NCBI GenBank assembly: GCA_963817785.1 | Contig: CAWFPL010000008.1 | Span: 372,001 to 436,000 of the forward strand | Direction of reading: 5' to 3' | Source: JAKALD01 sp963817785 | Lineage (GTDB): Bacteria > Pseudomonadota > Gammaproteobacteria > Burkholderiales > SG8-39 | DNA: 64,000 bases | Shown: positions 53,408-62,728 of the stretch, piece after piece | Position numbering within the stretch: the stretch's first letter is position 1 | Layout: every line of letters begins with the position of its first letter | Notes under the pieces: model-generated | The model's database searches: none | What the model was told of the DNA's origin: nothing | What the model saw: the letters and a program-made list of their open reading frames with translations, nothing else | Made by a program: the position numbers and the translations under genes

Positions 53408-53959
53408 GTGCTTTCTAAGATATCTTTCGTAGCCATATGTTCTGCAGCTATTTTCTCTTTTACGTCGCAAAGCGCGCAGGCGCTCGAGTACCCGATCGGG
53501 AAACCCCACCGGGGATCCGGCATGGAGATCGGCGCCGTCTATCTTCAGCCGGTGACCATGGACCCGGAAGGCATGATGCGTCCGGCGGACCAGTCCGACA
53601 TCCACCTCGAGGCCGACATCCACGCCCTCGCCGACAATCCGCAGGGCTTCGAGGAAGGCGCCTGGATGCCCTACCTGGTCGTGGGCTACGAGCTCACGAA
53701 GGAAGGCGGCGGCGCCAAGATCTCGGGGGAGCTGATGCCGATGACGGCCAGCGACGGCCCGCACTACGGCGACAACGTCAAGCTGCTCGGCCCCGGCAAG
53801 TACCACCTCAGGCTCTTCATCAAGCCGCCGTCGATGAATCCGCACGCGCACTTCGGGCGCCACACCGACCGTCTCACCGGTGTGGCCCCATGGTGGAAGC
53901 CCTTCGAAGTCGACTACGACTTCGTGTTCGTCGGCCTCGGCAAGAAAGGCGGCTACTGA
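53408..53959 (+). CDS. ftrA: periplasmic iron-binding protein, P19/FtrA (FetP) family
   Basis: 183 residues. Starts at GTG 53408; signal peptide cut at about 25 (SAQA-LEYP). The P19/Tp34-family marks GSGMEIGAVYLQP, EADIHALADN, and NPHAHFGRHTDRLTG with the Met and His used for Cu/Fe binding are present. Bordetella and Brucella FtrA and E. coli FetP take up ferrous iron in the periplasm. The signal-peptide codons are much more AT-rich than the rest. First gene of the Fur-box operon; the next gene starts two bases after its stop. Confidence 0.9.
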   Translation: MLSKISFVAICSAAIFSFTSQSAQALEYPIGKPHRGSGMEIGAVYLQPVTMDPEGMMRPADQSDIHLEADIHALADNPQGFEEGAWMPYLVVGYELTKEGGGAKISGELMPMTASDGPHYGDNVKLLGPGKYHLRLFIKPPSMNPHAHFGRHTDRLTGVAPWWKPFEVDYDFVFVGLGKKGGY

Positions 53960-53960
53960 G

Positions 53961-55265
53961 ATGCGCGCCGCGCGACGCGTGGCATGCGCCGCGCTGCTGC
54001 TCGCCGCCGCGCTGATCGTCTCGCGCGCCGCCGTCGCGGCCGAGGACGTGGCCTACCAGCTGCACTACGTCGGCGAGGTGCTCGCCGACACCTCGGGCGG
54101 TATGAAGCGCGGCGCGATCTACGAGGGTCGCTTCGAGCTCGTGCTCGACGCGGATCTCGGCAAGCTCGCCGGCTGGAGCGGAACGACCTTCCATCTGAAC
54201 GCCTATCAGCTCCACGGCAGCGGGTTGTCGCGCGAGCACGTCGGCAACCTGATGACGGTCAGCAACATCGAGGCGCTGCCCGCGACCCGGCTGTACGAGG
54301 CGTGGCTGGAGCAGAAGTTTCTGCAGGACCGCCTCGCGCTGCGCGTCGGCCAGCTCGGCGCCGACACGCAGTTCCTCACCAGCGCTTATTCGAGCCTGTT
54401 CATCAACGGCACCTTCGGGTGGCCGGCCGTCATGGCGGCCGATCTGCCGAGCGGGGGCCCGGCCTTCCCGCTCGCCACGCCGGGGATCAGCATGCGGCTC
54501 GATGCGAGCCCGCGGAGCGCGTACCTGCTCGGCGTGTACAACGGCGATCCGGCCGGGCCCGGGCCGAACGATCCGCAGGAGCGCGACCGCAACGGCCTGA
54601 ACTTCCGGGTGCACGACCGGCCCCTGGTGATGGGCGAGGCGCAGTTCCGTCATGGGGCGCAGGAGGCCGGCAGCGGCCTGCCGGGCACGGTGAAGCTCGG
54701 CGGATGGGTGCACTTCGGGCGCTTCGACGACCTGCGCTACGCGAGCGACGGCCTGTCCCTCGCCGACCCGGCGAGCAACGGCCTGCCGCTCGCGCACGAG
54801 CACGACTACGGCGTGTACGCGGTCATCGACCAGCAGCTCTATCGCTTGCCGGGCGCCGACGCGGACAAGGGAATCGGCGGCTTCATGCGCGTCGCAGGGA
54901 GCCCCTCCGACCGCAACCTGGTCGATTTCTATTTCGATGCCGGCCTCACCTTCACCGGCCTGATCCGCGCGCGACCCGACGACGCTTTCGGCCTCGCGTT
55001 CGCCTACGGAAGAATCTCGGAGCGCGCGCGCGCGCTCGACCGGGACCAGGTGCTCTTCACGGGCGTGGCGACCCCCGTGCGCGACTACGAGGCCGCGCTC
55101 GAGCTGACCTACAGCGCCAAGATCGCGCGCGGCTGGACCGTGCAGCCGGACCTGCAGCTCATCTTTCATCCCGGCGGCCACATCGCGAACCCGCTGGATC
55201 CGTCCGGCATCGCTCCGATCCGCAACGCGGTAGTCGCCGGCGTCCGGACCAGCATCGCTTTCTGA
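53961..55265 (+). CDS. OprB-family porin in the iron operon
   Basis: 434 residues. Signal peptide to about 27. The outer-membrane carbohydrate-porin (OprB) pattern is clear: GAIYEGRFELVLDADLGKL AGWSG in two parts, LHGSGLSREHVGNLMTVSN, RLYEAWLEQKFL and FINGTFGWPAVM, and a C-terminal Phe as needed for BAM insertion (VRTSIAF). In known ftrABCD operons no porin is present. Here it lies where one would expect the iron permease, 24 bases before the cupredoxin gene. Confidence 0.9.
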   Translation: MRAARRVACAALLLAAALIVSRAAVAAEDVAYQLHYVGEVLADTSGGMKRGAIYEGRFELVLDADLGKLAGWSGTTFHLNAYQLHGSGLSREHVGNLMTVSNIEALPATRLYEAWLEQKFLQDRLALRVGQLGADTQFLTSAYSSLFINGTFGWPAVMAADLPSGGPAFPLATPGISMRLDASPRSAYLLGVYNGDPAGPGPNDPQERDRNGLNFRVHDRPLVMGEAQFRHGAQEAGSGLPGTVKLGGWVHFGRFDDLRYASDGLSLADPASNGLPLAHEHDYGVYAVIDQQLYRLPGADADKGIGGFMRVAGSPSDRNLVDFYFDAGLTFTGLIRARPDDAFGLAFAYGRISERARALDRDQVLFTGVATPVRDYEAALELTYSAKIARGWTVQPDLQLIFHPGGHIANPLDPSGIAPIRNAVVAGVRTSIAF

Positions 55266-55288
55266 ATCCTCTCGACCCGCCCCACGTC

Positions 55289-55633
55289 ATGACCCGTCCA
55301 TCCCTTCTTCGCTTCCTCGCGCTGTGCGCACTCGCAGTCCCCGTGGCGTTGCCGGCGCTCGCCGACGACCTGCCGACCTTCAACCTGGTCGTCAAGGACG
55401 GGCGCTTCGTCCCCGAGACTCTCGAGGTTCCCGCGAACACCAAGTTCAAGCTGGTGATCCGCAACGACGGCCCCGGCCCCGAGGAGTTCGAGAGCAACTT
55501 CCCGCGCAAGGAAAAGGTGCTGGCCCCCGGCGCCACCAGCTTCCTGATCTACCAGCCGCTCGCGCCGGGGCGCTACCCCTTCTTCGGCGAGTTCCACCCC
55601 GACACCGCGCGCGGCGTACTCGTCGCGCACTGA
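55289..55633 (+). CDS. ftrB: cupredoxin-like periplasmic protein (FtrB-like)
   Basis: 114 residues. Signal peptide to about 25 (ALA-DD). The cupredoxin-1 fold: FNLVVKDGRFVPETLEVPANTKFKLVIRN in two parts, EEFESNF in place of the usual His-Asp copper loop, and GRYPFFGEFHPDTA near the end. In FtrABCD this protein is proposed to oxidise Fe2+ or pass electrons. Some copper ligands differ from plastocyanin, as in the FtrB family. Confidence 0.82.
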   Translation: MTRPSLLRFLALCALAVPVALPALADDLPTFNLVVKDGRFVPETLEVPANTKFKLVIRNDGPGPEEFESNFPRKEKVLAPGATSFLIYQPLAPGRYPFFGEFHPDTARGVLVAH

Positions 55634-55642
55634 CGGCTCGCG

Positions 55643-57037
55643 ATGTCGAAACTCGACTCAGCGATCGCCAGACCCGCGCCGGCCTCCGCCGCTTGGCTGG
55701 CGAGGCTCGGCGAGGCGATGCGCCGGCACCGGCGCACGATCCTCGCTCTGCAGTGGATCGTCGTCGCGGTGTACGCGGTGCTCCTCATCGTGCCCGCGTT
55801 CATGCCGCTGCCCCCGGAGAGCGCGCACCTGTACGACAACCTGCGCCTGTTCGCGCAGTTCGCGTTCTGGGGCCTCTGGTGGCCGTTCGTGATGCTGAGC
55901 ATGATGCTGATGGGCCGGGTCTGGTGCGGCATGCTCTGCCCCGAGGGCGCGCTCACCGAGCTCGCCAGCCGTCACGGCCTGGGGCGCGCGATCCCGCGCT
56001 GGATGCGCTGGTCCGGCTGGCCCTTCGTCGCGTTCGTGTGCACCACCGTCTACGGGCAGCTGGTGAGCGTCTACGAATACCCGCAAGCCGCGCTCCTGGT
56101 GCTCGGCGGCTCGACGCTCGCGGCGCTCGTCGTGGGTTTCGTGTACGGCAAGGGTAAGCGCGTGTGGTGTCGGCACCTGTGTCCGGCGAACGGCGTGTTC
56201 GCGCTGCTTGCGAAGCTCGCACCGCTGCATTTCGCCGCCGATGAACGCGCCTGGCGCGAGCACGGCGGGCGGGCAGCGCGCGTCGACTGCGCGCCGCTGG
56301 TGGACCTGCGCCATCTGAAAAGCGCCTCCGCCTGCCACGCCTGCGGCCGCTGCAGCGGGCACCGCGACGCAATCTATTTGCGTGCGCGCAGACCCGGCAG
56401 CGAGATCATCGAGACCACGCGATCGCAGGCCAGCACGGCCGAAGCGCTGCTCCTCGTGTACGGCGTCATCGGCATCGCCACTGCGGCGTTCCAGTGGTCG
56501 TTCAGCCCTTGGTTCGTGCGCATGAAGATGGCCGCCGGGCAGTGGCTCGTGGGGCGCAACGACTTCGCCCTGCTGCAGGACAACGCGCCGTGGTGGCTGC
56601 TCACGCACTATCCAGAGGCGCACGACGTGTTCACCTGGCTCGACGGGCTGTGCGTCCTCGCCTACATCCTCGGCGGCGGGCTTGTGCTCGGCGCGGGCGT
56701 GCTGGTCGGACTGCGGCTCACCGCGCGGCTGGCAGGCGACCCCGAGCTGTCCTGGCAGCGCCTGGCGCTCGCGCTGGTGCCGATCGCGGGCATCGGGGTC
56801 TTCCTGGGCCTGTCGATGCTGACCCTCGCCGACCTCAAGGCGGAGCGGGTGTCGCTGGAATGGGTACCCTACGTCCGCGCGGGGCTGCTCGCCGCGGGCG
56901 CGTGGAGCTCGGCCTGGCTCGGCTGGCAACTGCTGCGGCCGCGCGCTTCGCTGCGGCGGCTCGCGGCGCTCGCGCCGTACGCCGCGTGCGTCGCGCTGCT
57001 CGGCCAGGTCTGGTACGTCGCGCTGTTCCGCTGGTAG
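55643..57037 (+). CDS. ftrD: polyferredoxin membrane protein (FtrD-like)
   Basis: 464 residues. About six to eight transmembrane helices carry Cys motifs like NapH/NosR/CcoG: WCGMLCPEGALTE, WCRHLCPANGVF and ACHACGRCSGH, for about two 4Fe-4S clusters. In FtrABCD, FtrD is proposed to accept electrons from iron oxidation by FtrB. It is the last gene of the operon, nine bases after ftrB. Confidence 0.85.
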   Translation: MSKLDSAIARPAPASAAWLARLGEAMRRHRRTILALQWIVVAVYAVLLIVPAFMPLPPESAHLYDNLRLFAQFAFWGLWWPFVMLSMMLMGRVWCGMLCPEGALTELASRHGLGRAIPRWMRWSGWPFVAFVCTTVYGQLVSVYEYPQAALLVLGGSTLAALVVGFVYGKGKRVWCRHLCPANGVFALLAKLAPLHFAADERAWREHGGRAARVDCAPLVDLRHLKSASACHACGRCSGHRDAIYLRARRPGSEIIETTRSQASTAEALLLVYGVIGIATAAFQWSFSPWFVRMKMAAGQWLVGRNDFALLQDNAPWWLLTHYPEAHDVFTWLDGLCVLAYILGGGLVLGAGVLVGLRLTARLAGDPELSWQRLALALVPIAGIGVFLGLSMLTLADLKAERVSLEWVPYVRAGLLAAGAWSSAWLGWQLLRPRASLRRLAALAPYAACVALLGQVWYVALFRW

Positions 57038-57118
57038 CGCCCGGCCCGGGCGGCGAACGGCCGCCGGCCCGCCCCCGCGCATTCGGGTACGATGGCGCAA
57101 CCCGACCCGGACTGCCGC

Positions 57119-58066
57119 ATGAGCCTGTATCCCCTGCCGCGCGACATCCCCACCGAGGTCTTCGCCCGCGTGCCCGAGGCGCTGCGCGTGCGCGACCGCG
57201 AGAACGACTGGAGCCGCGCCAACCGGCCGGGCAAGACCGTCGAGTGCTTCCTCGAGGGTCCCTCCTTCGACCGCCACGGCGACCTTTGGGTCACCGACAT
57301 CCCCTACGGGCGGGTATTCCGCGTCGACCCGGCGGGCAGCTTCACCCTGGTGGCCGAATACGACGGCTGGCCGAATGGCCTCAAGATCCACCGCGACGGG
57401 CGCATCTTCATCACCGACTACAAGCGCGGCCTGATGTTGCTCGATCCGAACAGCGGCGCGGTCACGCCGCTGCTCACCCACTACCGCTCCGAGAGCTTCA
57501 AGGGCGTGAACGACCTGGTATTTGCCTCGAACGGCGACCTGTACTTCACCGACCAGGGGCAGACCGGGCTGCACGACCCCACCGGGCGCGTGTTCCGCCT
57601 GCGCGCCGACGGCCGGCTCGAATGCCTGCTCGACACGATCCCGAGCCCGAACGGCCTGGTGCTCAACCTGGAAGAGAGCGTCCTCTACGTGGCGGTCACG
57701 CGCGACAACTCGGTATGGCGCCTGCCGCTCATGCCGGACGGCGGGGTGTCGAAAGTCGGCGCGTTCGTGCGCCTCTCGGGCGGCCTGTCGGGGCCCGACG
57801 GCCTGGCGCTCGACGGCGACGGCAACCTGTACGTGTGCCACGCCGGGATGGGCTCGGTCTGGGTGTTCTCGCCGCTCGGCGAGCCGCTGTACCGGATCCG
57901 TTCCTGCGCCGGACTGATGACCACCAACCTCGCGTTCGGCGGCGCCGAGAGCCGCGAGCTGTTCATCACCGAATCCGATAGCGGCTCGATCCTGCGCGCC
58001 TTACTGCCGGTTCCCGGACGCCCGATGTTCTCGCACCTGCCGGCGCCGCGGGTCGCGCGGCGCTGA
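57119..58066 (+). CDS. SMP-30/gluconolactonase-family protein
   Basis: 315 residues, six-bladed beta-propeller. FLEGPSFDRHGDLWVTDI carries the metal Glu, GVNDLVFASNGDLYFTDQG the Asn/Asp ligands and GPDGLALDGDGNLYV the last metal Asp. These Ca/Zn-dependent lactonases hydrolyse sugar lactones such as gluconolactone. No signal peptide. Start MSLYPLPRD is preferred to an upstream ATG nine codons earlier. Confidence 0.92.
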   Translation: MSLYPLPRDIPTEVFARVPEALRVRDRENDWSRANRPGKTVECFLEGPSFDRHGDLWVTDIPYGRVFRVDPAGSFTLVAEYDGWPNGLKIHRDGRIFITDYKRGLMLLDPNSGAVTPLLTHYRSESFKGVNDLVFASNGDLYFTDQGQTGLHDPTGRVFRLRADGRLECLLDTIPSPNGLVLNLEESVLYVAVTRDNSVWRLPLMPDGGVSKVGAFVRLSGGLSGPDGLALDGDGNLYVCHAGMGSVWVFSPLGEPLYRIRSCAGLMTTNLAFGGAESRELFITESDSGSILRALLPVPGRPMFSHLPAPRVARR

Positions 58067-58091
58067 AGCGCGCGTCCGCCGGCGCTGCATC

Positions 58092-59765
<1,674 letters not shown>

Positions 59766-59815
59766 GGCTGCCTGCGATTCGGAGGCGGCGATTGTACCCG
59801 CAGACGCAGGCGGCG

Positions 59816-59829
59816 CTGACGCAGATCAA
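59816..59829 (-). promoter_or_regulatory. FNR/ANR-like site between ettA and an AidB-like gene
   Basis: On the minus strand TTGATCTGCGTCAG matches TTGAT-N4-ATCAA at eight of ten positions; it shares its first 13 bases with the box at 34132. It lies 51 bases before ettA and 82 before the AidB-like start. Confidence 0.4.
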
Positions 59830-59910
59830 CAACGCCCGCGGGGCGCGTGCGGCGGGCGCGTCGGTCCTCGGCCGCCGCGTGTATCCTGTGCGCCAGCAAG
59901 GAGCGCGACC

Positions 59911-61581
59911 ATGGGATTCGTCCAGACTCCGCCGGGCCTCGGCAACCAGTATTCCGACGACCGCGTGCTGCGCGGCTATCTCGCGCGCACCCTGGGCGCC
60001 GAGGAGCTGCGCGCGGCGACGCCGCAGCTCGAGCGCATGGGCGCGCTCGCCGGCGGCGAGCTGTACGTGCAACAGCTCACCGAGCGCGCGCTCGAGCCCG
60101 CCTTGGTGCAGTGGGACCCCTGGGGCAACCGCATCGACCGCATCGACACCACGCCCTTGTGGCGGCGCGCCGAGGAGATCGCCGCCCGCGAGGGCCTGGT
60201 GGCGCTGCCCTACGAGGCGGCGCTCGGCGAGCGCTCGCGCGTGCTGCAGTTCGCGCTCGCCTACCTGTTCACCCCGTCGACCGAGATCTACGCCTGTCCG
60301 CTCGCGATGACCGACGGCGCGGCGCGCACGCTCGTCGTCTCGGGCAACCGCATGCTCATCGAGCGCGCGCTGCCGCGGCTCACCAGCCGCGACCCGGCGC
60401 GCTTCTGGACCAGCGGCCAGTGGATGACCGAGCAGAGCGGCGGCTCGGACGTCGGGCTGTCCGAGACCGTGGCGCGCTTGGCGCCCGATGCGGGCTGGCG
60501 CCTGTACGGGCGCAAGTGGTTCACCTCGGCGATCACCTCGCAGATCGCGCTCACCCTGGCGCGGCCCGAGGGCAACCCGCCCGGCGGCAAGGGGCTGGCG
60601 CTGTTCTACCTCGAAACCCGCGACGCGGCCGGCCTGCCCAACCGCCTCAGCGTCGACCGCCTCAAGGACAAGCTCGGCACGCGCAAGCTGCCCACCGCCG
60701 AGCTCACGCTCGAGGGCACGCCGGCGGTGCCGGTCGGCGAGCTCGTCAACGGCGTGCGCGCGATCAGCACCGTGCTCAACATCACGCGCACCTGGAACTC
60801 GGTCGCCGCGCTCGCCTACATGCGTCGCGGCCTGGCGCTCGCGCGCGCCTACGCGAAGCTGCGGCACGCGTTCGGCCGCCCGCTCGCCGAGCAGCCGCTG
60901 CACGCCGACACGCTCGCCGGGCTGCAGGGGGAATTCGAGGCCGCCTTCCACCTGACCTTCTTCGTGGTCGAGCTGCTGGGGCGCAGCGAATCCGGCCGCG
61001 CGGGCGACGAAGAGCAGTCCCTGCTGCGGCTGCTCACGCCGATCGCCAAGCTCACCACCGGCCGGCAGTCGGTGGCGGTGGTCTCGGAAGTGCTCGAGGC
61101 GTTCGGCGGCGCGGGCTACATCGAGGACACGGGACTCCCCGCGCTGCTGCGCGACACCCAGGTGCTCACGATCTGGGAAGGCACCACCAACGTGCTGGCG
61201 CTCGACGCCTTGCGCGCGCTCCCCCCGGGCGGCCTGGCGCCGCTCGAGCGGGCGATCGAACAGCGACTGGCCGAGGTGCGCGAGGCCGCGCTGGTTGCGC
61301 TCGCGGGCCGCGTCCGGGCCGCGCTCGAAGCGGCACGCGGCTGGCTCACTCAGCACGCCGGAGGCGACGAGGCCGCGCTCGAAGCCGGCGCGCGGCGCTT
61401 TGCGCTGACGCTCGGGCGCGCGATCGCCGCGGCCCTGCTCGCGCGCCACGCGCAATGGTCGCTCGATCACGAGCGCGATCGGCGTGCGTATGCCGCGGCG
61501 CTGCGCTTCGGCGCGGCCGGGATCGACGTCCTCGGCAGCTTCGACCCGGAGCTGTCGCGCCTGCTCGCCGACGACTCCTGA
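59911..61581 (+). CDS. acyl-CoA dehydrogenase, AidB-like
   Basis: 556 residues, longer than ordinary acyl-CoA dehydrogenases and as long as AidB. WMTEQSGGSDVGLSETVARL, TSAITSQIALTLARP and IWEGTTNVLALDALRA match AidB-type landmarks, with the catalytic Glu of IWEGT present. AidB is a DNA-linked alkylation-response flavoprotein with isovaleryl-CoA dehydrogenase activity. The AAGGAGCG ribosome site fixes ATG 59911. Confidence 0.9.
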   Translation: MGFVQTPPGLGNQYSDDRVLRGYLARTLGAEELRAATPQLERMGALAGGELYVQQLTERALEPALVQWDPWGNRIDRIDTTPLWRRAEEIAAREGLVALPYEAALGERSRVLQFALAYLFTPSTEIYACPLAMTDGAARTLVVSGNRMLIERALPRLTSRDPARFWTSGQWMTEQSGGSDVGLSETVARLAPDAGWRLYGRKWFTSAITSQIALTLARPEGNPPGGKGLALFYLETRDAAGLPNRLSVDRLKDKLGTRKLPTAELTLEGTPAVPVGELVNGVRAISTVLNITRTWNSVAALAYMRRGLALARAYAKLRHAFGRPLAEQPLHADTLAGLQGEFEAAFHLTFFVVELLGRSESGRAGDEEQSLLRLLTPIAKLTTGRQSVAVVSEVLEAFGGAGYIEDTGLPALLRDTQVLTIWEGTTNVLALDALRALPPGGLAPLERAIEQRLAEVREAALVALAGRVRAALEAARGWLTQHAGGDEAALEAGARRFALTLGRAIAAALLARHAQWSLDHERDRRAYAAALRFGAAGIDVLGSFDPELSRLLADDS

Positions 61582-61598
61582 GCGCGGCGTGAAATTGA

Positions 61599-62669
61599 TC
61601 AGCGACGGGCGGCGCGCAGGCGCGCGTCGAGTGCCTGCAGGTCGCGATCGAGCCGCAGCGTGAGCGCGCCGTTGACCCGCGCCTGAGCGAACTGCGCCGC
61701 CGGCTGCGGGACGTGCCGCGCGCCGTAGACGCCGACGACCGCGCCGCCTGCCGCGGCGACGAGCAGCGCTGCCGCGAGCGCAAGCCGGGGCCTGCGCGGC
61801 GCGAGCGCCTGCCGCTCGTCGCGCAACTGCGCCAGCCGTTGCTCGGTCGCCTCGCGCTCGTGCGCCAGCTCCCCGGCGCGTGCCTCCTCCGCCGCTCCCG
61901 CATCGAGCGTGCCGCGCAGGCGGCGTTCGGCCTCCTCGCGCCGGCGCAGCGCGCCGAGCGCACGTTCCTCCGCCTTCGCGCGCTGCCGCGCAGTGCGCAG
62001 CGCCTCGGCCTCGGCCCGGGCACGGTCCTCCGCCGCGCGGCGCGCGGCGGCCTCGGCCGCCTTGCGCTGTTTCGCGCGCGTGACGGTCTCGGCCTCCGCG
62101 GCCGCCTGCGCAACCGCCCGGGTGCGCCGCGCCTCTTCGGCCGTGGCGCGCTCCGCGGACGCTGCAGCGAGGGCGCTCTCCGCCTCGAGCCTTGCCTGCG
62201 CTTCGGCATGCGCCTTCGCCCCGGCTTCCTCGCTCTCCCGTGAAGCCTGCGCGGCGTCGGCCTCGGCCTCGAGCCGCAGCTGCACCGCGCGCTTGAGCTC
62301 GACGTCGGCGGCCGCGCGCTCGCGCGCGAGGCGCGCCGCTTCGGTCTGCGCCTCGACCCGCGCCTGCGCCGCCACGCGTGCGGCGCGCTCTGCGGCGACG
62401 CGTCGTTGCGTGGCCTCGAGCGCCTGCGCCTCCAGAGTCGTCCGCTCGCTCGCCTGCTGCGCCGCGGCTTCCTCCAGCCGGCGGTGCTCTTCGGCGAGCG
62501 CCGCCGCTGCGCGCTCCGCCTCAGCGTGCGCGCGTGCTTCGGCCAGCGCGTGCCCCTGCGCCTGCGCATCGGCGAGCGCCTGCTGCGAAGCAGCAATCTG
62601 CCCCGCGGACGCTTCGCGCGCCGCGCGCTCCTGTTCCGCCCGCTTGAGTTTGTCGTAGAGGTCGCTCAT
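61599..62669 (-). CDS. coiled-coil tail-anchored protein, twin of the HD-GYP coil
   Basis: 356 residues. It starts MSDLYDKLKRAEQER, a short helix resembling the MSxxxxALKRAexER start of some GspB/polysaccharide-export partner proteins. About 280 residues of Ala/Glu/Arg/Gln coiled coil follow, then a single transmembrane helix (about 296-318, LALAAALLVAAAGGAVVGVY) and a 36-residue tail ending LTLRLDRDLQALDARL. The HD-GYP protein at 3805-6297 ends with the same order and LLLQLDRRFDRL. Function unknown. Convergent with the AidB-like gene, 17 bases apart. Confidence 0.85.
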   Translation of the reverse strand: MSDLYDKLKRAEQERAAREASAGQIAASQQALADAQAQGHALAEARAHAEAERAAAALAEEHRRLEEAAAQQASERTTLEAQALEATQRRVAAERAARVAAQARVEAQTEAARLARERAAADVELKRAVQLRLEAEADAAQASRESEEAGAKAHAEAQARLEAESALAAASAERATAEEARRTRAVAQAAAEAETVTRAKQRKAAEAAARRAAEDRARAEAEALRTARQRAKAEERALGALRRREEAERRLRGTLDAGAAEEARAGELAHEREATEQRLAQLRDERQALAPRRPRLALAAALLVAAAGGAVVGVYGARHVPQPAAQFAQARVNGALTLRLDRDLQALDARLRAARR

Positions 62670-62728
62670 GGCCCGCGAGTCCCGCTGCAGGCGAGAGCAT
62701 AGCCGAGCCCGGCTACGCCGCACACCGG

